This document shows positions 1 to 10,094 of a DNA stretch of 64,000 bases, in pieces. This stretch comes from Anarhynchus alexandrinus (lineage: Eukaryota; Chordata; Aves; Charadriiformes; Charadriidae), in the NCBI GenBank assembly GCA_008711295.1, contig VUYV01000178.1, positions 917,836-981,835 on the forward strand, in the 5' to 3' direction. A model generated the notes under the pieces. It was not told where the DNA came from, did no database searches, and saw only the letters and a program-made list of their open reading frames with translations. How positions within the stretch are numbered: position 1 is the stretch's first letter; the number at the start of each line of letters is the position of its first letter. A program made the translations under genes and the position numbers.

Positions 1-359
1 GGGGGGAGGAAGCGGTTAAGGAGTAGGAGTGGATCGGATGCAAATAGATACAGCTGTGGATGTGAATATAAATATGTAAATAGCACTGCAACACAACCGA
101 AGGCGGGTGAGGAGAGGTGTTTTGGCGCTCGTCTTCTGTCACCCTTTGCGAATGGTGTCCGCGTGCCCCTGGTACGGGAACGCGGGTTCTGGAAAATAAG
201 AGGATGCTACAAATTCTGCTCCCCAGCGTTTTCAGTAGGGACTTACCAATACGGAGAGATCGGGTTTGGAAAAAGAAAAAAATTAAGTCTTTGATGCAAA
301 ATTTGCATACATGAATCTAGGAAGAGCGCATTTCCTGCCACAAAAAGGACAGCTCAGCG

Positions 360-830
360 CGCAGGGGACGCGGGTGGCGGAGCATCTGCTGTGGTTAAAT
401 TAAGAGCAGAAACACCCACCGCCGTCCGACTGTGGCTCCGGGTCCGGGCGGTGCGCGCCGCGCCGCGCAGGCGGAACGGGGTGGTGAGGAGCGCGTTATA
501 CAATGAAAAGCAGCTCGTGTAACGCTGCTGCGCCTCCAGATATTTTCCTGTATTTCACCAGCGCTCCTTCAGGGACGGGCTCGTAGACCTCCCGGCGAGA
601 GCGCGGTGGTTTGCGGGGTGGCCTCCCCCGGAACCGGGCTGTGCCCCTGCGCCCCGGCACCGGCCTTGGCCCGCCGGGACCGGGAGCAGGGCCGTCCTCG
701 CCGCCCGGCTCTCCTCTCGGTGCCGGGCGATGGCGGCTCGGCATGGACCGGCAATGGTAAGGGGAACGGTGCTGGTTCCCGTTAGGCGGGCGCTGGGGGA
801 GGGGACGGTGTTTTCGAGTGCCGTTTGGTA
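360..830. promoter_or_regulatory. CpG island, probable FAM217B promoter
   Basis: The stretch is rich in G+C and in CpG dinucleotides and stands out from AT-rich DNA on both sides. It contains a candidate first exon of FAM217B, ending at a good donor (ATG/GTAAGG) at 756/757. In human, from memory, PPP1R3D lies head to head with FAM217B on the opposite strand, so this island may be a shared bidirectional promoter. No PPP1R3D coding sequence is visible here, so that gene would lie to the left of the window. No clear TATA box is seen. Confidence 0.7.
743..756 (+). CDS. FAM217B: FAM217B candidate first coding exon
   Basis: ATG at 743 has G at -3 and G at +4 and reads M-D-R-Q plus two bases. This is the phase needed to join the exon at 2091, giving MDRQC-YSNGKSQ. 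An earlier ATG at 730 is in another frame and would hit a stop right after the splice, making a short overlapping upstream ORF. The call rests only on phase, donor quality and the CpG-island location. Confidence 0.4.
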
Positions 831-3800
831 GCCGATTACGTTTATCTTGCTGCTTTAAAAATAAATCACGTTGGGAGGAATGGCACGGTGTTTGTTTACT
901 GCATCTCTAGGACGTGGTGATGTTTGCATTTGATACGCTGTGTCTTATGGACCCAAAAGACTGGAGTCGTTTGAAGATTATGTAAAAATAAAGGTGCAGA
1001 TGCCCTTTAAAAAGAGTAATAATGGGACCAGGCATTCAAGAATATCCCTTATTACTGCACAGAGAGGCACAGAAAAAGGAAAGCCAAATCAATGAAAACC
1101 ACAAAGGAATGGTAAAGTAAGGAAATTGTTTTCTCTCTTTCTAGTTACAGAAATCGCTAAATACTGTAGATTAGTTAATAAGTGCATGGCTATGCTGTTC
1201 CGATTCTCCTCCTCTCTGCTGATCCACAGCAACAGAAATGATTGTGCAGTATGATCACACAGGTCACAAAGTGACAGAGGTGACTGTGTCAATGCTGGAG
1301 GCACAAGACAATTTTCATTCTTTTATAAGCTCCTGAATTGGTGAAATCATGTTTTCTAAACCGAAATCTGACTATCCTGACATAAAAACTGTGAATAAGA
1401 CATACAGCTTCACAAATTAACTGAACTGCAGTCAAACTAGGTTAGACCGGGAGGGCACAGTTTGCTTATTCCTGTTCTAAAATGACATTATAAAGCTTTG
1501 CTTTTTAAAATCAGTAATATTTCTTGTTTGTAGAACAAACATTGTATTCTGATTCTAACAGAATACACTGATGTAATGATTCTGTGTGCTTACACAGAAA
1601 TGTATCTGATTTAATTGAGGAAATATGTATTTTAGTTTTAAGCTGTCCAGATCAGTAATGCCATTCCTTTTGCTTGCATGTGAGTGTTTTCCTACTAATA
1701 TTTCCACAACCCCTGTATATTGTGAAATGGTGAATTTTGTTTGTGCCTTTGTTGTGAAATAGTTTGTATTAATATCAAAATAGATTCTATGCTCCCTGCT
1801 CACTTTCACTCCTTAACTTCAGAGGAATAATCTTTCAAATTTTGTTGACAGTATGCAAATGCAAAAGGCAAGCAAGATTTGGCTTGCGGTAGCCTTCATG
1901 TTGTACTTCATAATTAATTTTGCTAAATTGCAGTAGGACCATGACCATGGCATAGTTCTCATGAACTTTAAGAATAGTTGCAATTAACACTTTTTTAAAC
2001 TGAATTGCACTCTAAACTTTTATTGTATTTCTATTCGGATGATCATATATGTACTTATTTTTATGTGATATTTTGTTTAATCCTTGCTAGTTATAGTAAT
2101 GGAAAAAGCCAGCCGAGCACCAAAGGACTAAATAAACCAATTTCTCATGTGAAATCTTCTCCTGGGAGAGTAGGCAAAAATGTACCAAGTGCCACTGAAA
2201 AGGTAAATAATTCCTTTTTTTTTTTTCTTTATAGAAAAAGGGTACTTAATTTATGCCAGCTCCCTAATAACATCACAGACTTGCATATCTTTTCAGACTT
2301 CCCATGACATGCAATATGGTAACCAACCAAGTATTTTTAAGAAGGGAAGAAACCAGCTGGATGACAATACTCAGTCAAAAAGGTAATTTTATGTTAAGGT
2401 TGTCTGTTTAATTCTTAGATGTTTCAAACTGGTATATGAAATGCTTGTGATGAGATTGTGGCTTCTCTGTTTTGCTTTTGACTTGACTGGTCCCAGAATT
2501 CAGCATTTATGAGGACAATAAATTTAAGTTACCATTACAGAAATGTACTTAGTGAGTTCTCAGGCAAAATCAGAATAAAATAAAACAAAAAAATCAGTTG
2601 TAGGTGGTGTTATCTCTTCCAGCAAATACTAATTTTACCTCAATACTAAGTTTCCATCCAATTTTAGCTTCATTCATGTAGGTCCATGTCCTTGAAGGAG
2701 GTAACAAGACCTTTGTAAACTGTTGTTCCAAAGATACTAATCATTCTAATGGGATATCATCTTTCCTTTTGTTTAGGATCACGAGTGTTTGCACATCACT
2801 GCACAGAGTACAAGGACCAAAGAGGAGCCTCCCAGAAAGAAGACAAAATGAAAATTTTCTGCACAGGATCCCTTCTAGCACAAAGGGCAGCGCACAAGGT
2901 AGCTTCTGTAGGGTTAAAGATGTCCCAATGCAACATTTTTATTGCAGTAAAAAAGAACAGTTGGAAAAGAGTTACGAAGAACATGTTGCTGAAGCTGGTC
3001 CATGCTCTTCTAAATGGCAAGAAGCGTCTGTAGATGAAATGTTTCTTGATTTTGAATCAGTACAAATGATTAAAGAAGATGCTGAAGATGACAGTGCCAG
3101 TGATCTTTCTGATTCAGAAAGGATTCCCATTCCCCCATCTCCCTGCACACCACCAGAACTCATTCTCAGAGCTGAAGAAATTGATCCAGTTTGCTTGGAA
3201 CATGGCCCGGATACGGGTTTTAAAGAATTAGAATATTACTACCCAGACTTCCTCCCACCCCCTTTCAACTCCTGGGACTTGAAGCAACTGGCCGTCTTTG
3301 TTAACGTGGAGGGTAAAACTGAATTTCGACCAAAGCCAACAGGAGTTCTTGAGAAATACATTGATCGCCTTTTGCAGCTGGAGTGGCTGCAGATGCAGAC
3401 TGTACAGAATGAGAAGGGAAAGGCGGCCAAAGCCAGGCCGCAGACCGCTCCCGGCTCCATGCGTACCCTAAAAAGCCCTGGCAAAGGCAAAGCATTGCTC
3501 AGCCCTTTGCCTAACAAGCAAGCGGTTCCCCAGGAAAGTGTTACAAAGCTGCCCAGAAGCTATTCAGGCCACAGGGGAGACTCATACTGTGAAGAAAGTC
3601 ACCAGTTATATTCTCGTCGAGGTCACCTGAAACTTTCTGAGAGAACGGGATGTGCACTGTCTTCTCAGAGACAATCTGGTGAAGTAAGGAATGAACTGAA
3701 AAAACCCCCTACTGCAAAGCAACAGCTTCTCAATATGCCACCCTCCGAGAACAGTTCTAAAATTCAAAGTGTTGGTAATATCAGACCCGCTAAGCAGACC

Positions 3801-3968
3801 CCAGTATTTCATGGTTCAGCTCCTCCCATCAAAGGCTTAAAAACATATGCATGTACAAATCCAAAGAAAAATGGCAATGCCAACAATTATGTTCCTTCTA
3901 AAAAACCAACAGGGGACAGGAAAATAAAAACAAATGGCGCAAAGCAAACATCACGCAAATTTAAATGA
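743..3968 (+). CDS. FAM217B: FAM217B, spliced coding region (four segments)
   Basis: The proposed joins are 743-756, 2091-2202, 2297-2382 and 2777-3968, giving about 467 residues; human FAM217B, from memory, has about 383. The last exon carries the FAM217 family block at roughly residues 155-295. Its landmarks are MFLDFES, the acidic run DSASDLSDSERIPIPPSP, LRAEEIDPV, YYYPDFLPPPF with WDLKQLA, and KYIDRLLQLEWLQMQTVQ. The C terminus is basic and low complexity and ends in NGAKQTSRKFK, like the human end. Joins between the last three exons are phase-consistent with GT-AG borders. The function of the family is not established and I infer none. The first segment is the weakest part: a different first coding exon would change only the first few residues. 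Confidence 0.85.
2091..2202 (+). CDS. FAM217B: FAM217B internal exon
   Basis: Acceptor TCCTTGCTAG before 2091 and donor AAG/GTAAAT after 2202. The frame reads YSNGKSQPSTKG and ends SATEK in phase 0. It resembles the human N-terminal stretch (SSGKRQSKSQ, from memory). A poly-T run follows the donor at about 2214-2226. Confidence 0.75.
2297..2382 (+). CDS. FAM217B: FAM217B internal exon
   Basis: Acceptor ATATCTTTTCAG and donor AAAAAG/GTAATT bound an 86-base exon. It reads TSHDMQYGNQPSIFKKG and leaves two bases (AG) that combine with the G at 2777 to make Arg. Confidence 0.75.
2777..3968 (+). CDS. FAM217B: FAM217B terminal coding exon
   Basis: Acceptor CTTTTGTTTAG ends at 2776. The exon is one open frame of about 397 codons to TGA at 3966-3968 and contains the whole FAM217 homology block. 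Other open frames on either strand over this interval are shadows. A single large terminal exon with the domain fits the human gene layout. Confidence 0.9.
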
Positions 3969-5532
3969 AGAAAAATTAGTTAGTAAATGTTGATGCCTCT
4001 TTGCTAGCGAGCATTTGGCCAATGCAGAAGGGTCATGTTTTCTTCTTAGGACGATCCTGAGAAAATATGTTCTTGATGCATGGTTGTAAGTCAGCACTGT
4101 TCATTTCAGTACATTTGATCTTCAGCCAGCAAGGCCCCCAGGAGATTTCTCTCCCTGAAGGCAAAGTGTCTTCCATTGGTCTTTCCTCAAATATTTACGA
4201 TTGCTCAATGAAGGTAACACTAGCAGAGTATGAAAGTTTAGAGAAATATATAATCATAACAAGTCCTCCCGTTTGCACCAGTTGAAGCCCGTTGACGTGT
4301 GTGGAGTTTCTTACCTCGGTGTATTTGAGAGAATGGGATCCGTGCTCTTTTTCTTGAACAGAAGTGCTGTTTTGTGAGATGGGTTTGATGGTGGTGGTTT
4401 GCGATGGAAAAGGGCTCAACTGTTTTTATAAAATAATGGAGTGTGCTTATCTATGCAAAGTCAAACTCATTCTTCACAGAAGATGATTAATTGGATTATT
4501 TTGATGAATGAGATTTTTTTAATAAGAATGGAGATAATGTTTTGAAATATTTTAATGCAGAAAAGATTCTTTTTAAAACAAAAAAATTATTAGGGAGCAG
4601 GCAGCTTCAATAGTGACAGATTAAGAAAATGGAATGCATATTTTTATACCCAGCTTTCCTTGAAGTTCATTTTGTAAGCCTCGATGCTTTTTGTCATTTA
4701 GAGGAAATGACCAAATCTCAAATTGCACATGGATATATGTGCCTCGTGCAAAGCGAGGGTATTGCTAGAGACTCTGTGGCCTAACGTGCAGAGCCGGTAG
4801 CCGCTCAGAGCATAGAAAATAGGCTCAGGGGATGAATTGAAAGACTATTGTAAGTTCAAGTAAAGATATATTTTGATACAAAAGATACCTATTTTCAGTC
4901 ACCCGAGATGACTATTATTTATCCCATGGTCCAGCCTACTTCAGTGAGCTTGGCTGCTTCTTTCAAGGTTTAGTGAAGCGATGTGGGGAAATACCCTACA
5001 GAGAGCAATTGCACGAGCAGGACTGGGTCCTGTCCCGGGAGCCTCTGCGTTTGCTTGTGCCTGTGAGGTACAGGAGAACACGAAGGGTGGTTCAGTGGGT
5101 ATTCCAGTGTCAGTTCATCTGTTACAATTTCAAATCAATCTCAGCAGCCGGGGACACGATCTTGTTAAAGATGAGATTGGAGAGGGTATTTTGTACCTTC
5201 AGTTCGAAGTGAGATACTGAGCAGCATTAACTTCATCCACAGCCACCAGTCCCAGCGAACTGTCTGTGAGAGGTGAGCTGAGGGCTGACGGACCAGATTT
5301 TACAAGTGGATCCTTCTCATTGGGATAGAAAATAAAAAAGTAGCAAATACTAAAGAATACATTATGTATATAGTTAAATTGCACTTCTCTTGTTGATCTC
5401 GTCTTGGTTTTAAGCTGCTTAGCTGTTTCTATTCTTTCATTGTGCCTACCACATCTTCAGCTTTGTAACATTTCAAAGCATGGATTTATATGTAGTTTAA
5501 AACATGAGAATATTATTAAATATAGTAATAAA
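3969..5532 (+). other. FAM217B: FAM217B 3' UTR (end uncertain)
   Basis: AT-rich, non-coding sequence follows the stop codon. The first canonical AATAAA seen is at 5527-5532; another is at 6318-6323. Which is used cannot be decided from sequence. Short open frames here have no recognisable protein character. Confidence 0.4.
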
Positions 5533-8500
5533 CTAGAGTATTTTCCAGTACATTAAAACATTGCTCAGGAATAGTCTAAGAAATATTTATAGTGTTTTTT
5601 TCCTAGTCGACTGGAGACCAAATGTGAAATTTTAAAGTGATTAAGGAAACAAATGTAATATACAGTATTATATTTCTATATTTAGTATTTGTGAGGTTAT
5701 GGTTAAAATGAATTGTAGTTGCATGTACATTCTGCTCTATGCAATTAAAGTGAACTTAATCGGACATGCTCAAAGATCAAACAGATTGGCTGTGTCAGAG
5801 GTGTGGTGAAGCTTAAGAGGACGGTATTCAACACCAGCAGCTGCAGAGGACCCGCACGTTCCATTGTTGCTATTTCATGCTTTGGTTTTGTTCCACACTC
5901 GTCATGTATTTCGGCTTTCTTCAGATGAAAGGTTCTTGTGCTAGAATTTCAAGCTGTGGCCAAATTCTACAAGCCTTCGTTAGTCCAGTTTTCCCAATTC
6001 GCATTAACAGTAGTGAAAGTTAATAATAGGACTGCTCTTGCCACTAAGCGCTACTTTAGTGCACGATTTCAGCACGCTGCTGTCGTGCACTGTTACAACC
6101 ACCAAAAGCACAGTGAGCAGGATCGAGTCAATAATCAGAATAACAGTTTTTTTAAACAAATTCTGTTAGATACAGTAATTAATTTAGCATGTTATATTGC
6201 ACTGAGTATTTGTGTATGCTAAATTTTCCTCTGAAATGTTACTCTATGCTGCTGCTTTCCTAGGCTACAAGGAGGGCGGGCATGCAGGTACAGGCGCATT
6301 TTGCACGATCACTTCTTAATAAATAAATAGTGTTTCAGTCAGCTTTGACCAGAGCAAAGGTGATTGGCACTGAGAAAAGGTTTTTCTCGCAGACCTAGGA
6401 AAGCGTTGTTTTAATGTAGTGCTTGTGATCTGATGGACGTGAATCTGATGTTGGAGACTAAAACGTTAAGCAGGTAGAGACAGTGATGGCACTGAAAATA
6501 ACTGTGAGTACTCGTTCATCATTGAGCTCTGGCTGTGGTCTGGCCGAGTAAGTTTGTCTCGCAGGATAATCCCACAAGTCTAATTTCTGTTCATTGATTT
6601 GATACTCGTTACACAGTTGTCTTTGTTTAGACACAGAAATAGAAATTCTGTGTGTCCCTCAACAAACAGATCTTGGTGTGAGCAGGCCCGCAAGGGTTGG
6701 ATTTTATCCTGCAGCACTTCTGTGTCCGTTTTAACTCGACCATGTTCTGGGCCTATAGATAAAAAGAGCTCCTTTGATGAAGAGGTCTATGGTTTATGTT
6801 TCGTTCATTTTGTATTGATGGATATTGTCTTTAGAAGCACTTCTGAATATAGCAGAAAAGTTTATCCTATCAAATAAATTCTGCCTGGAATTAAAATACT
6901 TCCACAGCACAGTGTTTGCGTGGATATTTATGGTTTTTTCCACTATGTTTAGCAATATGATCGTATGTTCTGGTGTGTCTAAGCCTAGCATTGAGGATGC
7001 TGCTTGAAGAACGTGTTTACTGTGATGTGAGGTATTTAAACAGTGATTAATTTTTTTTCTAGATAATTTAAAGGTTTAATATTCTGCAGTACTACCTGCA
7101 AAACAAATACACTCAGGTTGCATTTTAAATAAATAGCCAGATCCTACTTCAGTTATACTGGTAGGAACTTGGAACAACTCTGTTGTTTTCAGTGACGTTA
7201 CCCTGTTAAAAATATGTGAAGAAGCAGAATTTTACTCCAGTATGTATAAACTGCTTTCCCTAGTAATGCTATACTGTATTTTTAATGTATCACATGAAGA
7301 ATTTTAAAACAATGTTGTTTTTCTCTTGACGCGTTTCTTTTTTCTCCTTGCACCTCTGCAGTGAAATCCTGTGGTCAGGTAGAGCTTTACATGCCCCGCG
7401 CCCCCCTCACCGCGTGGTCGCTTTCAGTTCCAAACAGCAGTTCTGAAGCTTCTGCCCGATGCTGCAGGTCCCCATCCCGGCAGCGGTGCGGGTCTCGGCC
7501 TCCTGCAGGTACTCCCCGGGAGCTCCTGCTCCGGAGGGGTTACGGTTGTGTGAGCGATGCGATGTGTGCCCTCCTGGGAAGAGGGGCTGCACGTCCTCAG
7601 GTGGAAGAGCCTCGCAAGGAACACTCGGATCAGTCCCTACTGCTGGTTCCCTGTCCTGCATCACGGGGCGGCCGCTCGTTAAGGCTGATAAGCTGCACTG
7701 TTCTTTCCAAATGAGAGATTACGTTTGGTGGTACGAATTCAGGGTACGAATTGCCTCCTCGCAGAGGCAAAATTGCTGAGCAGTGTTCGTTCTGAGAAAG
7801 CTGCGTTTAGAGCCCACGGGTCACCTGAAGCGGGGCGCTCTCGTCCCCCCGCTGCCCCCCAGGATGCTGCTGCCCGCCTGTGGCCCCTGCCCGGGGGGCA
7901 GCGGAGGGGTGCGACGCTGCATGGGATGGTTGTGCTTATTTCATCGGCCTAAACTGCTGCGTTTGCCCCTGGACTGCTCCATGACGCTGTGAGCCCATTA
8001 TTGCTTTCTGGGTTTCGTTTACTGTTGTTTGAGGTAACTTTTATCTTGTATTTGCTGTTTAAACGATACTGTTAGAAGTTTGAGAGTATTTTGACAGTTT
8101 TTTTCAATCAGTGTGTGATACCGTTTTTGGAGCTGATATTATGGTTGAAATTTCTACAGTATGAAATTGACTGTAATGTACTATTTTTTACCTTATTTTA
8201 AAGGCATTGAGCCTTTGTTGCTCCCATTGGCATTAGTGGGTTTTCTTCTGAAAAAGAATGAAATGACTCTGTCTGGAAAGACTGGAACTCAGCTGAGGAT
8301 TGCAGCCCAGCTTTAGTGTTGGTCATCACGGGTTCTTCTTTATTTGAGCTTTCTGTGGATATTTTTGCTAATAATTTCATGGGAAAGTGATCCTGTAATT
8401 CAAAGTTACTGTGCGTTTACTCTATTAAAAGTGAGATACTGCCTGTTACTGAGCTGCATTTTTTCCATCCCCCACAAGGTGTCACCTCGAAGTGTTTCCT

Positions 8501-9479
8501 GTGGGATCTCCCCTCCGCGCGGTGCGGAGCGGTGCGGAGCGGCGGTGTCCCCGCGTGGGCCGCGGTAGAGAGCGCGGTGCCGTCAGCTCTGCTCCGCGGG
8601 GCACCGCGTCCGTGACGGCTCTGTTCAGGCATCGCCATAGGTGCGAATAAGAGGAAACCTACTTCAGCATAGGCATACCTTCTTTTTTTTTCCTTTTTTA
8701 AATGCCCTGGTGGTGGCGTTTCGCCCTCTCCGCGGGGGCGGGAGCCAAAGCGCCGCGCAGCCGTGGGTAGCTGCTCGCAGGGCCCCACCGCCTCGCGTGG
8801 GTAGCGCCCGTGGGATGTATGTGTAACCGAATTTCACATACTGCCTCTTCCTATCTTCGGCTGAGACTGAGCAAGAGGAAAATAGGGGCAAAGAGATTCA
8901 AAGGGGGAAATGGCATTGCCTGTTGCCTGTAGGCGTCATGTTAAGCACTACAAAGCTGTGAGATATCGGGAATTTTACAGTCGGAACATTCGTGCTATTT
9001 GAGGTGTTCCTGATGTCTCAACCACCCGTCCTGTGCTGGTGTTTGACCCTGTTCCCTTTTGTCCCGCTCACAGTGCGCCCCGGCGGATCAGCCGCCCGTC
9101 TCCCTCCCCACGCGCGCTTTCCTTTAAAACGTTGTGGCCTATTTGACATGTTCTGTTGCTTTTCTTCTCCCCTCAACAGAAGATCGGTTCTTCCCTAAGT
9201 CTTCCTTTCACAGTGTCCAAACCACTAAATTAATTATTTTCCAGTTCTAAAAAGGCATAAACCTCCCTGTGCCCAATAAAAGCAGTACGGGGGAATGGAA
9301 AACGCCATGAGTTGTTTTCGCAGAACGCAGGACCTTCCCCGTACCCTCTCCCACTCACTCCTCTTTTTAGGTGCTTTTATAAGACTCAGTTTTTCATTTC
9401 CTGCTTCTTTATGTAGTTGTCTTTATGTTTCCCAAGCTGGGGGGAGCTTCAGCTTCAGCCACCGAAGGTCCCAGTCGCT
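5533..9479. other. Intergenic region between FAM217B and CDH26
   Basis: No convincing exon is visible. The interval is mostly AT-rich, with GC/CpG-rich patches at about 7380-7960 and 8490-8820. The second patch has a short tandem GGTGCGGAGC motif near 8520. TATA-like TTTTATAAG lies near 9375 and CCAATAAAAG near 9275, both upstream of the CDH26 island. Their use as promoter elements is only a possibility. Confidence 0.4.
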
Positions 9480-9713
9480 GAGTTAGGGGGCCGCGGCCCT
9501 CGGGTGGCGGCTGGAGGCGGTTTCGGGGGGGCTTTTACGGCCGGTGGTGGTGGTGGTGGCGGTTCAAAGTCTGAGCGCTGCAGGAGCGGCGCTCGGGGCG
9601 CGGCGGGTGAAGCGCCCGTCAGGGGGAGAGCGGCGCCTCCGCGGGTGCGCAAACAGCGGCGATGCTACGGGGAAACGGCGTTTCCCGGGAACCGCCGCGG
9701 CACCGCCGGGGGC

Positions 9714-9780
9714 CGCCGCGTGTGTCACCGCCGCGTGTGTCACCCCCGCGTGTGTCACCGCCGCGTGTGTCACCCCCGCG
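9714..9780. repeat. 15-bp tandem repeat, about four copies
   Basis: The unit is CGCGTGTGTCACCGC with alternating CCGCCG and CCCCCG junctions, repeated about four times. It lies about 300 bases upstream of the CDH26 start codon, inside the CpG island. Each unit has CpGs and a GTGTCAC core. Confidence 0.85.
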
Positions 9781-9898
9781 GCGCCGCGAACCCGCGGGAA
9801 CGGCCCCTTTATCCCGCGCGGCGGCTCCGAACCGCCCGGGAGCGGCGGGGGCGGCTCCGGCAGCGCCCCGAGTGCTCCCGCCTGCGCGGAACCCGCGG

Positions 9899-9938
9899 GT
9901 GTGTGTGGGGGGTGTGTGTGTGGGGGGTGTGTGTGTGT
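9899..9938. repeat. GT tract with two G6 runs
   Basis: Alternating GTGTGT blocks are separated by two runs of six G. It is a simple-sequence tract in the probable 5' UTR or promoter of CDH26, liable to length variation. Confidence 0.8.
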
Positions 9939-10061
9939 CCGCAGCTGCGCCTGAGGAGGCGGCACCTCCCGCCGCTCCGCCGGGGCGGCCGAGGAGCGCT
10001 GTGCCCCGCGGAACCCCGCTCCGCCCGCGCGCCTCCGCGCCCCGCGGAACCCCGCGCCGCC

Positions 10062-10094
10062 ATGGAGCGACTCGCCGCGCTGCTGCTCCTGCAG
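10062..10094 (+). CDS. CDH26: CDH26 exon 1, signal peptide
   Basis: ATG in the context CGCCATGG, a strong start. The exon encodes MERLAALLLLQ and ends at CAG/GTGGGT, phase 0. It lies in the CpG island. The hydrophobic stretch is short and continues into exon 2. Confidence 0.75.

Noticed and set aside
496..754. Minus-strand frames in the left CpG island as a possible PPP1R3D start
   Set aside because: The translations show no resemblance to the PPP1R3 family, and the composition explains the open frames.
7361..7992. GC-rich frames preceded by an acceptor-like CACCTCTGCAG
   Set aside because: Overlapping frames on both strands with no recognisable protein; no phase-compatible partner exon in either flanking gene.
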